Shown: positions 45,683-54,941 of the stretch, piece after piece
Numbering within the stretch: position 1 is the first letter of the stretch
Layout: every line of letters starts with the position of its first letter
Source of the DNA: an uncultured Aquimarina sp.
GTDB lineage: Bacteria; Bacteroidota; Bacteroidia; Flavobacteriales; Flavobacteriaceae
Length of the DNA stretch: 64,000 nucleotides
Reading direction: 5' to 3'
Assembly: GCA_947499005.1 (NCBI GenBank)
Contig: CANMML010000010.1
Location: 62,001-126,000, forward strand
The notes under the pieces: model-generated
Databases searched by the model: none
Seen by the model: only the letters and a program-made list of their open reading frames with translations
Told to the model about the DNA's origin: nothing
Position numbers and translations under genes: made by a program

Positions 45683-45713
45683 GGGAATTCGCCCCACAAT
45701 GTGGGATTAAACG
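45683..45713. repeat. CCCACAATGTGGG palindromic repeat (inverted copy)
   Basis: GGGAATTCGCCCCACAATGT followed by GGGATTAAACG is the reverse complement of the TTTAATCCCACATTGTGGGT-CGAATTCC unit at about 54702-54730. It lies just downstream of the CAP-domain gene. Confidence 0.6.
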
Positions 45714-45718
45714 TCTAA

Positions 45719-46306
45719 TTACTTCTTTCCAAAAATTTGAGTCCAGTACCTACCATCTTTCCCTAATCCCATTTCATTCGATCCTGCATTCAACATATTC
45801 CTTCTATGGCCATCACTTTCTCTCCATAAATTAAATGCTTGTTGAACACTACCTGCAATGGCAATGTTCTCTCCAATTGGAAAACCTTGATAATTTTCTC
45901 TTTTAGTGCGTTCGCTAAAGCTAGATCCATCCCTTCCTTTATGATCAAAATAATTATTATCATTCATATCCTTGGAGTGCTTGAATGCGGCACTATTTAG
46001 AGCATTATTTAAAGTCAAAGGAGTCACCCCTAATTCTTGTCTAAATTGATTGACTAAAGCAAGCATCTGTTCTGCCTCTGTCATAAGGCCATCATTATCT
46101 GTAGATTCTTCATCTGAGGTAGATAAATTTTCATCATTTTCAGTGATACTGTTTGTACTTTCAGGCATTGAAATTTCGGTAGACTTATCGGCATTCGTAG
46201 TCTGCATATTCTCTTCCGAGTCGCTTTCACACGCAAACAATGATAAGATGATAAGACAAAGAGCAATTTTTATTCCATTTCTTTGCTTCAATTTGAGGGA
46301 CTTCAT
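45719..46306 (-). CDS. CAP-domain (SCP/PR1-like) lipoprotein
   Basis: An extracytoplasmic protein of 195 residues. The lipobox LFACES gives a lipidated Cys about 26 residues in. A Ser/Glu/Asn-rich spacer precedes the CAP domain, which holds the usual marks: LVNQFRQELGVTPL, SAAFKHSKDMNDNNYFDHKG, GENIAIAGSVQQAFNLWRESDGHRRNML and WTQIFGKK. The His residues of the CAP cleft are present. The ATG at 46304-46306 is preferred to one 17 codons upstream because it gives a proper lipoprotein signal. Role unknown. Confidence 0.86.
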   Translation of the reverse strand: MKSLKLKQRNGIKIALCLIILSLFACESDSEENMQTTNADKSTEISMPESTNSITENDENLSTSDEESTDNDGLMTEAEQMLALVNQFRQELGVTPLTLNNALNSAAFKHSKDMNDNNYFDHKGRDGSSFSERTKRENYQGFPIGENIAIAGSVQQAFNLWRESDGHRRNMLNAGSNEMGLGKDGRYWTQIFGKK

Positions 46307-46379
46307 ACAACGATTATTTTGTGTTGACTTTATAGAAAAGACAACGATAAAAAACAATCGATAGTATGGTATCTATATG

Positions 46380-47411
46380 CTAAATAGTTGTTAAACCTGC
46401 TACAATCATCTGCCATTGCAATCGCATCTGATCATTCCAAGACATTGGTTTCACTTCTAATTTTTCTGCTTCTTTAAGACACTCTTCTGGAGATAAATCA
46501 CTCGATTTCAATTTAGCTTTCCATACAGCAAACTGATTCCCCCATTCTTGTAGAAAAGGGTCTGGCCATTTAAGTTTTCTTTTTTTCTTTGGATATAAAA
46601 ACAAAGGCATTTCGGTAACTAATGTTAAACAATCGCCTCCAAGACTCCGAATAGATTCCATAGAACTTGCATGAAATTGATTTGCTGTTTCAATATCATC
46701 TAATGCTAAAAAGTGCTGTCGCATTGCTTTACTATCGGGGCGTGTACAAAAGCCTTCAGCAATTCTTTTAAATCCTTTCTCTCCTGATCGATCTAAGTCG
46801 TATAATTCGTAACCCAACTGTTTTGCACGTTGTGCGCACTGTGTTCTAAAATCTTTTGTTCGGTCTATCCAGCTTTCATCAATAAGAAACCATGGCCCAT
46901 AAGTAGCTTGCATTCCATGCAAGGAAACATGTAGATCGAACGGACTTTTAGACGATCTCCAAAAATCATATACCGCTTTATTTTCAGGACGTAATGGCAC
47001 GATGCTTCCTTCAATAGGAAATCCAAATTCGATGTCTCTACCTGGTAATTCTCTTTCGACATTTAAAAGATAGTTAGGTAAATCCGTAAACTGATCTTTG
47101 TAAGAATACCATTTTAAGTTTTTTGCTTCTCCGTCTGGATTACCATGGGGTACAATCCACCACGAATAATCTTGCAACAATTTGTGTTCTGAATCTAAAA
47201 TGGATAAATACGAAATTAACTTTTTCAAAAGTAAAGGCCCTACAGGTTCATCTGCATGATTTCCTGCTATCAAACTCACCTTTTTTTTCCCGGTTCCCAA
47301 AGTATATCCTACCAACGGCCTACTTTTCATTGAAAATCCAATAACAATGCCTCCAATAATGTGAGCGGGAGAACATTCTAAGATTTCTTCTATATGATCG
47401 TACAATTCCAT
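46380..47411 (-). CDS. M14-family zinc carboxypeptidase-like protein
   Basis: A 343-residue metallopeptidase-like protein. The zinc motif H-x2-E appears in GNHADEPVGP, the third ligand in HVSLHG, and a candidate catalytic Glu in VTEMPLFLYP. There is no signal peptide, so it may be cytosolic, acting on a peptide or amino-acid conjugate. It begins directly after the stop of the upstream 110-residue gene (TAA-ATG), so the two are translationally coupled. Succinylglutamate desuccinylase-like activity is an alternative. Confidence 0.75.
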   Translation of the reverse strand: MELYDHIEEILECSPAHIIGGIVIGFSMKSRPLVGYTLGTGKKKVSLIAGNHADEPVGPLLLKKLISYLSILDSEHKLLQDYSWWIVPHGNPDGEAKNLKWYSYKDQFTDLPNYLLNVERELPGRDIEFGFPIEGSIVPLRPENKAVYDFWRSSKSPFDLHVSLHGMQATYGPWFLIDESWIDRTKDFRTQCAQRAKQLGYELYDLDRSGEKGFKRIAEGFCTRPDSKAMRQHFLALDDIETANQFHASSMESIRSLGGDCLTLVTEMPLFLYPKKKRKLKWPDPFLQEWGNQFAVWKAKLKSSDLSPEECLKEAEKLEVKPMSWNDQMRLQWQMIVAGLTTI

Positions 47412-47744
47412 TTACAATACTTCAATCAGGGTGATTTCACCTTTGCTAACTTTCTCTGTATTTACAGATTCATATACTTCAAAAAGTTCAATACGACCAT
47501 CTTCTAAGACCTTTGGAGTAGAAACACATTTACCTAGTTTAAATTCCATATTTGCATTCAAATGATGATAATGCATCTGCAACGCTCCTTCTTCATCTAC
47601 CTTAGCAATTAATGTTCCTTTAGTAACACCACCTCCTTGATATTCTCCCCAAACGGTATTTCCTTCTTGATAATATTTAAAATGTGTTACTTCTAGATTA
47701 TCTCCTGCTACTCTAAATGTTTTATTGTTATAATTAATTCCCAT
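47412..47744 (-). CDS. Small beta-rich protein, often misnamed N-acetylglutamate synthase
   Basis: 110 residues (start at 47744, MGINYNNKTFRVAG). Beta-strand-rich with a short repeated pattern (VWGEYQGGGVTKGTLIAKVDEEGALQMHYHHLN) like lipocalin/MORN-type small proteins. Related sequences in databases are sometimes labelled n-acetylglutamate synthase, but no GNAT motif is present, so I would not transfer that name. Directly abuts the M14 gene. Confidence 0.65.
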   Translation of the reverse strand: MGINYNNKTFRVAGDNLEVTHFKYYQEGNTVWGEYQGGGVTKGTLIAKVDEEGALQMHYHHLNANMEFKLGKCVSTPKVLEDGRIELFEVYESVNTEKVSKGEITLIEVL

Positions 47745-47836
47745 TAAGCTGTTTTTATTAATAATACCATTTCTCAAATGAATCCTTTCTACTTAAATGT
47801 GTCTTTTAAAATTCCTCATTTAAATTCCCTGTAAAT

Positions 47837-48631
47837 TCATTCATGAACTGACTTGACATTCTCTGTTAAAATTTTCGAAACTTCTTTTAATTCGTTATTT
47901 TCATATAATCTGGCTAATTCCTTTAGCGGTGTACCAATAGCTGCTTTCCAATTAATGTAATCCTGAAATGTTATTCCATCTACAACTCGTCTATTAAAAG
48001 CACTTCGAAAACGAATTCCACCTCCATTAACTTTATAATTATATGCTAAATAATCTATTTTACTTGTTTGCTGATTCACCCAATAATAAAACTCATCTTC
48101 ATGATCATCCCCTCCTCCTTCTTCATTAAACGTCACCTCAACAACATCATATTGTTCCCCTTTCAAGGTTATGGTTTCTATGTATTTCTTATTGACCGCT
48201 TCATCTTTTAATTTACTTGGTAAAGTGGCAAAATAAATCACCGAATTTAATGCGCCATAATATCTTTTAGACAGCTTTTCATCTAAAACAATCCGTTCAT
48301 TTTCTACATAATGCTCATGAAGGCCATTAATGATTACATCTTTAATCTGTCGTTGTGAAGCCTTTCTCTTTACTTCATATCTAAATTCATTCCCATTATT
48401 TGTAAAGCGATATTGATTCCCTCTGAACATAAAAGTATAATCTGCTGTATCATACAATGCTCCGCCATGTGCTTTTATCGCTTGCGCGATTATCCGCTCT
48501 CCTTTCGATGGTTGATACTCTAACGAGTCTTGTATTGGCTCATTTTCAACAACACTACTTTTTTTAACGAAAGCCATACATGCCAATAATATCAACCCCA
48601 TTAAGCCTCTTAATAATACCTTCTTTTTCAT
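47837..48631 (-). CDS. DUF6503-like exported protein
   Basis: A 264-residue protein with an N-terminal hydrophobic signal or anchor (VLLRGLMGLILLACMAFV). The body shows KAHGGALYDTADYTFMFRGNQYRF and GGGIRFRSAFNRRVVDGITFQDYINW, which I associate with an uncharacterised Bacteroidota lipocalin/LolA-like family (DUF6503), tentatively. It is 59 bases or so upstream of the previous pair and might be co-transcribed. No function known. Confidence 0.65.
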   Translation of the reverse strand: MKKKVLLRGLMGLILLACMAFVKKSSVVENEPIQDSLEYQPSKGERIIAQAIKAHGGALYDTADYTFMFRGNQYRFTNNGNEFRYEVKRKASQRQIKDVIINGLHEHYVENERIVLDEKLSKRYYGALNSVIYFATLPSKLKDEAVNKKYIETITLKGEQYDVVEVTFNEEGGGDDHEDEFYYWVNQQTSKIDYLAYNYKVNGGGIRFRSAFNRRVVDGITFQDYINWKAAIGTPLKELARLYENNELKEVSKILTENVKSVHE

Positions 48632-48809
48632 TCTTGTAAAATAAAAATTGATAATTCTCGGAAAATATAGAATAGCTAAGACACAACATCATAAATATTT
48701 CTTAAATATTAAACTTTCGATTTGTTAATTTACTAAAAACTATTTCCTTACACCTATAAAGTATGAGACTTAAATTGTCTAAATACTTACTCTACAGGAG
48801 ACCTCTAAT

Positions 48810-49856
48810 ATGAAAAACACCCCTTATACATATATCATCATTGGCGCTGGGCTTTGCGGATTAACTGTTGCTTATTTTCTAAAAAAACAAGGAATTACGG
48901 ATTATATCATTCTTGAAGCTAGAGATCGTATTGGCGGTAGAATACATACTGTAAATGATATAGAATTAGGAGCAACATGGTTTCATACTGAACATACTGC
49001 GTTAATAGGCTTACTAGATGAACTTCATTTAGAAACATTTCCTAATTATAATGCTGGAAATAATATTGTGTCTTATAACTCTATGGTTCCTCCACATATT
49101 TTTAAACCCAGTGATGATTATTCTCCTGGATTTAGAATTAAAGGCGGATCTCAACAACTAATAACTACACTTAATGACAAGAGTAATATAAATGTCAAGT
49201 TAAATACCGAAGTACAATCTATAAGTAATTCTTCTAGTGGTGATATCGAAATACATAGCACTAAAGGTATTTTTACTGGAAAGAAAATAATCGTTACACT
49301 ACCCCCTAGACTAGCCTTAAAAATTAACTATGCACCTCAACTGACTTCGACACTTAAAGAAACCATGCAATCTTCTCACACTTGGATGAGTAATGCTATT
49401 AAATTTGGAATTACATACAGCTCTCCTTTTTGGAGAACGAAAGGGTTTTCTGGAACAATACATGGTCACGCTGGTGTAATACGAGAAGTGTATGATCATT
49501 GCAATTACCAAGAAACTACATACGCCTTAAAAGGTTTTGCCAATGAAGCGTTGCGTTCTTATACTTATGATGAAAGAAAACAGAAAATAGTAGATAGCTT
49601 GGTTCGCTTTTTTGGAGAAGAAGCGTTGCATCTAATAGCCTATTTTGAAAAAGACTGGTCGAAAGATCCTTACACCTCAACAGCGGTTTTTGATTCTCTA
49701 TACGTTAGCCCTAAACGAAATGTAATCCCTTTTGAAACTTCTTATTGGAAAAACCGTTTATTTTTTACAGGAGCAGAAACTTCACTGATTAATGCTGGTT
49801 ATATGGATGGCGCTATTCGAAGTGCCATAAGAACAATTGAAAAAATTACTACTTAA
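48810..49856 (+). CDS. Flavin-containing amine oxidase-like protein
   Basis: A 348-residue FAD-dependent oxidoreductase of the monoamine/polyamine oxidase superfamily. The N-terminal FAD motif IIGAGLCGLTVAYFLKKQG and the conserved EARDRIGGRI mark the fold. Near the end FFTGAETSLINAGYMDGAIRSA fits the second FAD-contact motif. It is shorter than classical amine oxidases. The ATG at 48810 follows an AGGAG-containing leader, rare in this window. The next gene, a methyltransferase, starts at the base after its stop. Confidence 0.85.
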   Translation: MKNTPYTYIIIGAGLCGLTVAYFLKKQGITDYIILEARDRIGGRIHTVNDIELGATWFHTEHTALIGLLDELHLETFPNYNAGNNIVSYNSMVPPHIFKPSDDYSPGFRIKGGSQQLITTLNDKSNINVKLNTEVQSISNSSSGDIEIHSTKGIFTGKKIIVTLPPRLALKINYAPQLTSTLKETMQSSHTWMSNAIKFGITYSSPFWRTKGFSGTIHGHAGVIREVYDHCNYQETTYALKGFANEALRSYTYDERKQKIVDSLVRFFGEEALHLIAYFEKDWSKDPYTSTAVFDSLYVSPKRNVIPFETSYWKNRLFFTGAETSLINAGYMDGAIRSAIRTIEKITT

Positions 49857-50447
49857 ATGAATACCGAAAACTATTGGACGAATCGTTATAAAGAGAAAAG
49901 AACAGGCTGGGATATTGGACAACCTTCTACTCCTCTAAAAGAATATATTGATCAATTAATAGATAAAGATTTACAAATATTAATTCCTGGTGCAGGAAAT
50001 GCTTATGAGGCCGAATATCTTTGGAATAAAGGATTTAAGAATATTTACATTCTTGACATTTCAAACATTCCTTTAGAAACTTTCAAAAAACGAAACCCTA
50101 GTTTCCCTTCTCATCAATTGATTTGTGATGATTTTTTTAAACACAAAGGTCAATATGACTTGATTTTAGAACAAACTTTTTTCTGCTCTTTTCCCCCTTC
50201 CATAGAAAACCGAACGCATTATGCGCTACAAATGCACAATCTACTTACTGACAATGGCAAGCTTGTCGGTTTATGGTTCGATATTCCATTAACTGATATT
50301 ACAGAAAACCGCCCTTTTGGTGGAGATAAAATGGAATATGTTGGGTATTTAAGCCCGTATTTCAATATTAAGAGTTTCAATCTTTGTTATAATTCAATTC
50401 CTGAAAGGAAAGATGAAGAGCTCTTTGGTCTTTTTATTAAAAAATAG
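49857..50447 (+). CDS. TPMT-family SAM-dependent methyltransferase
   Basis: A 196-residue thiopurine methyltransferase-like enzyme. It opens with YWTNRYKEKRTGWDIGQPSTP, and motif I is ILIPGAGNAYEAEYLW, which together are typical of TPMT/thiol-methyltransferase proteins that methylate thiols, iodide, bromide or tellurium/selenium species. Translationally coupled to the amine oxidase (TAA-ATG), so the two may act on a common metabolite. Substrate not deducible. Confidence 0.85.
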   Translation: MNTENYWTNRYKEKRTGWDIGQPSTPLKEYIDQLIDKDLQILIPGAGNAYEAEYLWNKGFKNIYILDISNIPLETFKKRNPSFPSHQLICDDFFKHKGQYDLILEQTFFCSFPPSIENRTHYALQMHNLLTDNGKLVGLWFDIPLTDITENRPFGGDKMEYVGYLSPYFNIKSFNLCYNSIPERKDEELFGLFIKK

Positions 50448-50524
50448 ATGTTGAATACTTTAACAATTACTTATTTATTTCATCTCCTGAATATCTTACA
50501 TTTGCAGCCTGAAAAAGGAATGAA

Positions 50525-50908
50525 TTGAAACGCTTTTTAGCCATAGTATTCTTTGTTTGTTTAGCGTTTAAACCTGCTTATAATATTGGTTTTGTATCTT
50601 ATTACAAACTCAACATCAATACTATTGTAGAAAAATACTGTATCAACAAAGCCAAACCAAAGTTAAAATGTAATGGTAAGTGTTACCTTAAAAAACAACT
50701 TCAGTTAACACAAACTAGCGATTCGGATACTAGTAAAAAAGCAATTCTAAAAAGCTTTGCCGAAGTATTCTTTCCTGTATACTTTCAGAATAATATAGAT
50801 CAATTCACTTTATTCAATATTGAAGAATATAATCGGATAAATTCTTTTATTCCCGTAAAAGCAAATGAATGGCTCATTGCTATTCAAACCCCACCTCCTA
50901 GAGTTTAG
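50525..50908 (+). CDS. Small exported protein with KCNGKCYL motif
   Basis: 127 residues starting at a TTG preceded by AAAGGAA. It has an N-terminal hydrophobic segment (FLAIVFFVCLAFKPAYNIGF). A recognisable motif CINKAKPKLKCNGKCYLKKQ (residues ~38-57) carries three Cys, possibly a metal-binding or redox site. I recall similar small proteins just upstream of TonB-dependent receptors in Flavobacteriaceae. Function unknown; location upstream of a receptor and PepSY protein suggests metal uptake. Confidence 0.65.
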   Translation: MKRFLAIVFFVCLAFKPAYNIGFVSYYKLNINTIVEKYCINKAKPKLKCNGKCYLKKQLQLTQTSDSDTSKKAILKSFAEVFFPVYFQNNIDQFTLFNIEEYNRINSFIPVKANEWLIAIQTPPPRV

Positions 50909-51059
50909 TCCTCTTTTCTTTGCTAGAATCTTTTTAGCCCATAATGCTATACTCATTTTGTATGGCTCACATTTCATATTTAATTATAGACTATCCTTAA
51001 TTACAAGTGATGAATATATCACCTTGCGATATGATAGCTATCCGTATTTTTCATTATAA

Positions 51060-53165
51060 ATGAAACATTATTTTAAATTACTACTAGTACTTATTGTTAC
51101 TAGCACTTATACATTTGCACAAAATCATCTACAAGAAGTCGTTGTTTCTGCTAGTCGCGAAAAACAACACCGTAACGAAGTTCCTGCAGCTATATCGATT
51201 ATAGATTCTGCTAAAATTGCACAAACCAAAGCTTTTGGTATAGACCAATTGGTAAATGACACTCCTGGAGTTTACTTATCTTCCTCTAGAGGAAGCAGCA
51301 ACGAACAACACTTTACAGCCGTTCGATCTCCTATATCTACCAAACCTTTATTCTTGTTTTTAGAAGATGGCTTGCCTATTCGACCAACAGCCGTTTTTAA
51401 TCATAATGCATTATTAGAATTAAATACAGTTTCTCACCAGCGTGTTGAGGTCTTAAGAGGGCCAAATGCGAGTATTTATGGTAGTGACGCTATAGGGGGT
51501 TCTTTCAATTTTATTACCAAAGATCCTACAAAGAAACTTTCTGGACATGTCTCTTTTCAAGCTAATGAGTTAGGCTATTCGGGAGTCGGCTTTGATATAG
51601 GAGAACAAGTCACTGATAAATTCGGAATTTATATTGCTTCCCAGTTTAATCAACGTAACAATGGACCTTTCGAACATAGTGATTATGATAAATATGCTTT
51701 AAAAGTAAAAACGGTATTTGAGCCATTTGACCATTCAAAACTTATTGTAATGTATAGTGGGTCTGATTTCTTCACCGATATGGCAGGTCCTGTTGGCGAA
51801 ACCAATTATCGCACTCGTAACTTCCAAAGTAATCAAACTTTTACCAATCGTGATGCTGTAGCACATCGTATTCGTGCCACATGGGAGCAAAAGTGGGATA
51901 ACAATAATAAAACGTCTTTTAGTGCCATCTATCGTGATAATGTTATGAAACAAAATCCTTCTTTTAGGATTCGCCAAAATAGAGATGGAGGTCAATTGAC
52001 TGGTACTGGATCTGGTGAAGTTAATAATAATACTTTTGAAAGTTATGTGGGAAATATCCAGCACAAAGTAAATTTTCCTAGTATTAACGCTAATTTGATC
52101 ATAGGCTCTAGTCTTGATATCACAAAACAAGACTATGTTGCTAATAGAACTAATGTTACTGTTGACCCTGCTTCTAGAAAGAATATTGCTTTCGAAGTAT
52201 TACCAGATAACTTTATTTTAAACTATAAAGCTGATATTAATAATTATGCAGGATATACTCAATTCGAAATCTCTCCTATCGAGCAATTAAAACTTACAGG
52301 AGGATTACGCTATGATTATTTTGAATACGATTTTGAAAATAGAATTACTGGAGATACAGCGTTACCAAACAGTAAAGACCATTGGGATAATTGGGCTCCT
52401 AAAATTGGTGCTAATTACAATTTTAATAATAGTACTGGTATTTACACTAATTTCTCTACAGGTTTTACTCCCCCACAATCTTCAACCTTATATCGTAGTA
52501 GGGATCGTAACGAAGGCATCAAACCAAGCAGATATAACAACGCCGAAGTTGGTATTTATACTAAACCTATTAAAGGTTTAAAAATCGATGTCGCACTTTA
52601 CGAATTAAAAGGTAGAAATACGCTGATTACTATTCGTGACCCTCAAACCGATGATGATTTTATCAACACAAATGCTGGTGAAACCACTTCATATGGTATC
52701 GAATATGGTGTTTCGTACAAGCCAAATTCTATTGTAGAAATTACACACAATGGATCTTATGCTAAACACGTATATGATCGTTTTGAATTTGGAGGAAATG
52801 ACTTCTCTAACACCGATAGAGAAACAGCTCCTAATTTAATCGGGACTTCAAAAGTAATTATTACTCCTAAAAACGGATTGACTTTAGCCTTTGAACACGA
52901 ATTAATTGGTGAATACACTACTAGTCTCGAAGGGCAAGCAACTGATGCTGATGGTAACCCAACAACTACGAAGTATTCTGGACATAACATTTTCAATTTT
53001 CTGACCAGTTACCGATATAAAAATGTGGAACTTTGGCTACACGCCTTAAACATCTTTGATAAGCTTTATGCCAATAGAGCAAGCTTCAATAGATTTAGAA
53101 ATGAAAATAGTTATACCGTTGGAAATCCTAGAACTTTCCACATTGGTATGAAGTATAATTTTTAA
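51060..53165 (+). CDS. TonB-dependent outer-membrane receptor
   Basis: A 701-residue TonB-dependent transporter. Signal peptide (to TFAQ, residue ~20), then a TonB-box/plug domain (EVVVSASREKQHRNEVPAAISII; VEVLRGPNASIYGSDAIGGSFNFIT) and a 22-stranded barrel ending in a terminal aromatic strand (GNPRTFHIGMKYNF). It lacks the carboxypeptidase-like N-terminal domain of SusC-type receptors, so it is of the siderophore/heme/vitamin type. Downstream PepSY protein suggests iron uptake. The ligand is not deducible. Confidence 0.9.
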   Translation: MKHYFKLLLVLIVTSTYTFAQNHLQEVVVSASREKQHRNEVPAAISIIDSAKIAQTKAFGIDQLVNDTPGVYLSSSRGSSNEQHFTAVRSPISTKPLFLFLEDGLPIRPTAVFNHNALLELNTVSHQRVEVLRGPNASIYGSDAIGGSFNFITKDPTKKLSGHVSFQANELGYSGVGFDIGEQVTDKFGIYIASQFNQRNNGPFEHSDYDKYALKVKTVFEPFDHSKLIVMYSGSDFFTDMAGPVGETNYRTRNFQSNQTFTNRDAVAHRIRATWEQKWDNNNKTSFSAIYRDNVMKQNPSFRIRQNRDGGQLTGTGSGEVNNNTFESYVGNIQHKVNFPSINANLIIGSSLDITKQDYVANRTNVTVDPASRKNIAFEVLPDNFILNYKADINNYAGYTQFEISPIEQLKLTGGLRYDYFEYDFENRITGDTALPNSKDHWDNWAPKIGANYNFNNSTGIYTNFSTGFTPPQSSTLYRSRDRNEGIKPSRYNNAEVGIYTKPIKGLKIDVALYELKGRNTLITIRDPQTDDDFINTNAGETTSYGIEYGVSYKPNSIVEITHNGSYAKHVYDRFEFGGNDFSNTDRETAPNLIGTSKVIITPKNGLTLAFEHELIGEYTTSLEGQATDADGNPTTTKYSGHNIFNFLTSYRYKNVELWLHALNIFDKLYANRASFNRFRNENSYTVGNPRTFHIGMKYNF

Positions 53166-53337
53166 TTAATCGTGACCGACTAAGATATTAGATCGCTTCG
53201 CTATTAGATATTAGCATTTAAATTTGATTTTGGATATTAATCTAGTAAGTGATATAAAGGTTAGAAAACATCTAACTTGGTACAAACCTATAAGAATTTA
53301 ACCTTAAAGCAGGGGTTAAATATCATTTAAAAACACC

Positions 53338-53393
53338 CTTCGACTTCGCTCAGGGTTCGAGATAATTCGAAGGCTTAGCGAAGCCGAAGTCTA
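53338..53393. repeat. CTTCGACTTCGCTCAGG dispersed repeat
   Basis: CCCTTCGACTTCGCTCAGGG followed by inverted TTCGAAGGC...GCCGAAGTC elements. It matches the repeat near 22660, and is close to the PepSY gene start. Confidence 0.5.
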
Positions 53394-53410
53394 GTTTATT
53401 TAAGTATTAT

Positions 53411-54652
53411 TTGACAACATATATGAGTTCAAAAAAACTACATCAATGGCTTTGGCGTTGGCATGTAATTGCTGGTATTATCGCTATGCCTTTTATCTTG
53501 TTATTGGCAATTACTGGAGGAATATATCTGTTCAAGGACAATGTAGAAAAGCCTATTATTGAATCTTTTCAAAAGGTGGATACTTCTAGCGAAACAAAAC
53601 TTTCTTTTAAGAAACAGTTTGAGATCGCTTCAAACTATATGAAGGGAAAACAACCAAATAGTATGGTACTTCCTACTTCTAATACGGATGCTACGGAATT
53701 TGTTTGGGGAAAATTCAGTCACAAAAAATCTGTTTTTGTAAATCCATATACTGGCGAAATCAAAGGAAAGTTTACTCCTAAAGATACTTGGATGTATCAA
53801 GTTCGAAAACTACATGGAGAATTATTGACAGGTAAGGTTGGAACCAAAATTGTGGAGTTAATCGCAAGCTGGATGGTCGTATTAATCCTAACCGGAATCT
53901 ATATTTTCTTTCCACTTACTAAAACAGCTTTTAAAAAGTTATTTAGCATACGTACAAAACTGGGGAATCGAATTCTTTTTCGAGATATCCATGCAGTAGG
54001 TGGTTTTTTAATTTCAATATTATTACTATTAACGCTTGCAGGAGGTTTCCCTTGGACTGATGTATTTGGAGAAAACTTTAAGAAAGTTCAAAAACTAACG
54101 AATACGGGATTTCCTAAAGAGTGGTTTAGGGTTGGTGCTTTTTCAACACCTAAAGAGACATCTATTTCGATAGACAAAATGGTAGAAATAGCTAATGCAA
54201 CGAAACTAAAAGGTAATGTAACTCTCGATTTCCCTAAACATCCTAAAGCGCCTTTTAGTATTTCGAATAGTACTTCCGATTTTGAAAACATGCATAAGAT
54301 CCACTTTGATCAATATTCTGGTAAAAAATTAATGACGTTGGGTTGGAATGATATCGGGATTTTAATGCGAGGAAGACTATGGCTAATGGCATTCCATCAA
54401 GGGCAATTAGGTAGCTTGAATTTTGCTTTAATGCTATTTGTTGCTATTGTATTAGCTATTGTTAGTATTACTGGTTTACTTTCCTTTCAAGGGCGTAGTT
54501 GGGGAGTTCCTGATGCTCCTGTACAATTTAAAGCAGGCATCGGTGTCATTATCCTTATAGGAATACTCGCTATTGTTTTTCCTTTATTCGGAATAAGTTT
54601 ACTGCTTATTTTCTTGATAGAAGTATTTAAAAAGAAAGTGTTGAAGTTTTAA
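53411..54652 (+). CDS. PepSY-associated transmembrane protein (iron-uptake reductase-like)
   Basis: A 413-residue inner-membrane protein of the PepSY-TM family. The N-terminal helix WLWRWHVIAGIIAMPFILLLAITGGIYLF and the HXXXG-type RDIHAVGGFLISILLLLTLAGG and GRLWLMAFHQGQLGS segments supply histidines expected to ligate heme, as in ferric-siderophore reductases. Four to five membrane spans. 245 bases after the TonB receptor on the same strand, a common iron-uptake pairing. Confidence 0.88.
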   Translation: MTTYMSSKKLHQWLWRWHVIAGIIAMPFILLLAITGGIYLFKDNVEKPIIESFQKVDTSSETKLSFKKQFEIASNYMKGKQPNSMVLPTSNTDATEFVWGKFSHKKSVFVNPYTGEIKGKFTPKDTWMYQVRKLHGELLTGKVGTKIVELIASWMVVLILTGIYIFFPLTKTAFKKLFSIRTKLGNRILFRDIHAVGGFLISILLLLTLAGGFPWTDVFGENFKKVQKLTNTGFPKEWFRVGAFSTPKETSISIDKMVEIANATKLKGNVTLDFPKHPKAPFSISNSTSDFENMHKIHFDQYSGKKLMTLGWNDIGILMRGRLWLMAFHQGQLGSLNFALMLFVAIVLAIVSITGLLSFQGRSWGVPDAPVQFKAGIGVIILIGILAIVFPLFGISLLLIFLIEVFKKKVLKF

Positions 54653-54659
54653 TATGTAA

Positions 54660-54735
54660 ACTACGGAGCAAGCTCACGAGGCATTTAAAAAAAGCTAACA
54701 TTTTAATCCCACATTGTGGGTCGAATTCCTCGATA
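54660..54735 (+). repeat. Dispersed repeat R1 left part joined to CCCACATTGTGGG unit
   Basis: ACGGAGCAAGCTCACGAGGC (54663-54682) equals the left part of R1; the right part is instead TTTTAATCCCACATTGTGGG (54701-54720) followed by TCGAATTCC, the unit found inverted at 45683-45713. A mosaic of two repeat families. Confidence 0.75.
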
Positions 54736-54884
54736 CAAAAAAAGTGTCCGAAAAATAGTAGGAATACCAAAAACTATATTTCAGATATCTAACCCAAATT
54801 CTGTTGCATAATTTGGGGTTAATCATCAGAGTAAATTTCCTTAAGACAAGCCCCTTGGTATTTATCTTCTAAGAATGAAATTAA

Positions 54885-54918
54885 AAAATCCCTTCTCATT
54901 TTCATAAGAAGGGATTTT
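54885..54918. terminator. Bidirectional terminator between PepSY and GH86 genes
   Basis: 12-bp stem AAAATCCCTTCT / AGAAGGGATTTT (54885-54896, 54907-54918) with A-run and T-run on the two sides, serving the convergent genes. Confidence 0.85.
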
Positions 54919-54941
54919 AAGTATTGGGGCAAAATGGGATG

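Noticed and set aside
47412..47744. Naming this gene N-acetylglutamate synthase
   Set aside because: The short beta-rich protein has no acetyl-CoA-binding motif; the name seems to be a propagated database error.
50865..51059. 64-codon frame ending exactly before the TonB receptor start
   Set aside because: It overlaps the end of the 50525-50908 gene, has no family resemblance and no leader; likely chance.
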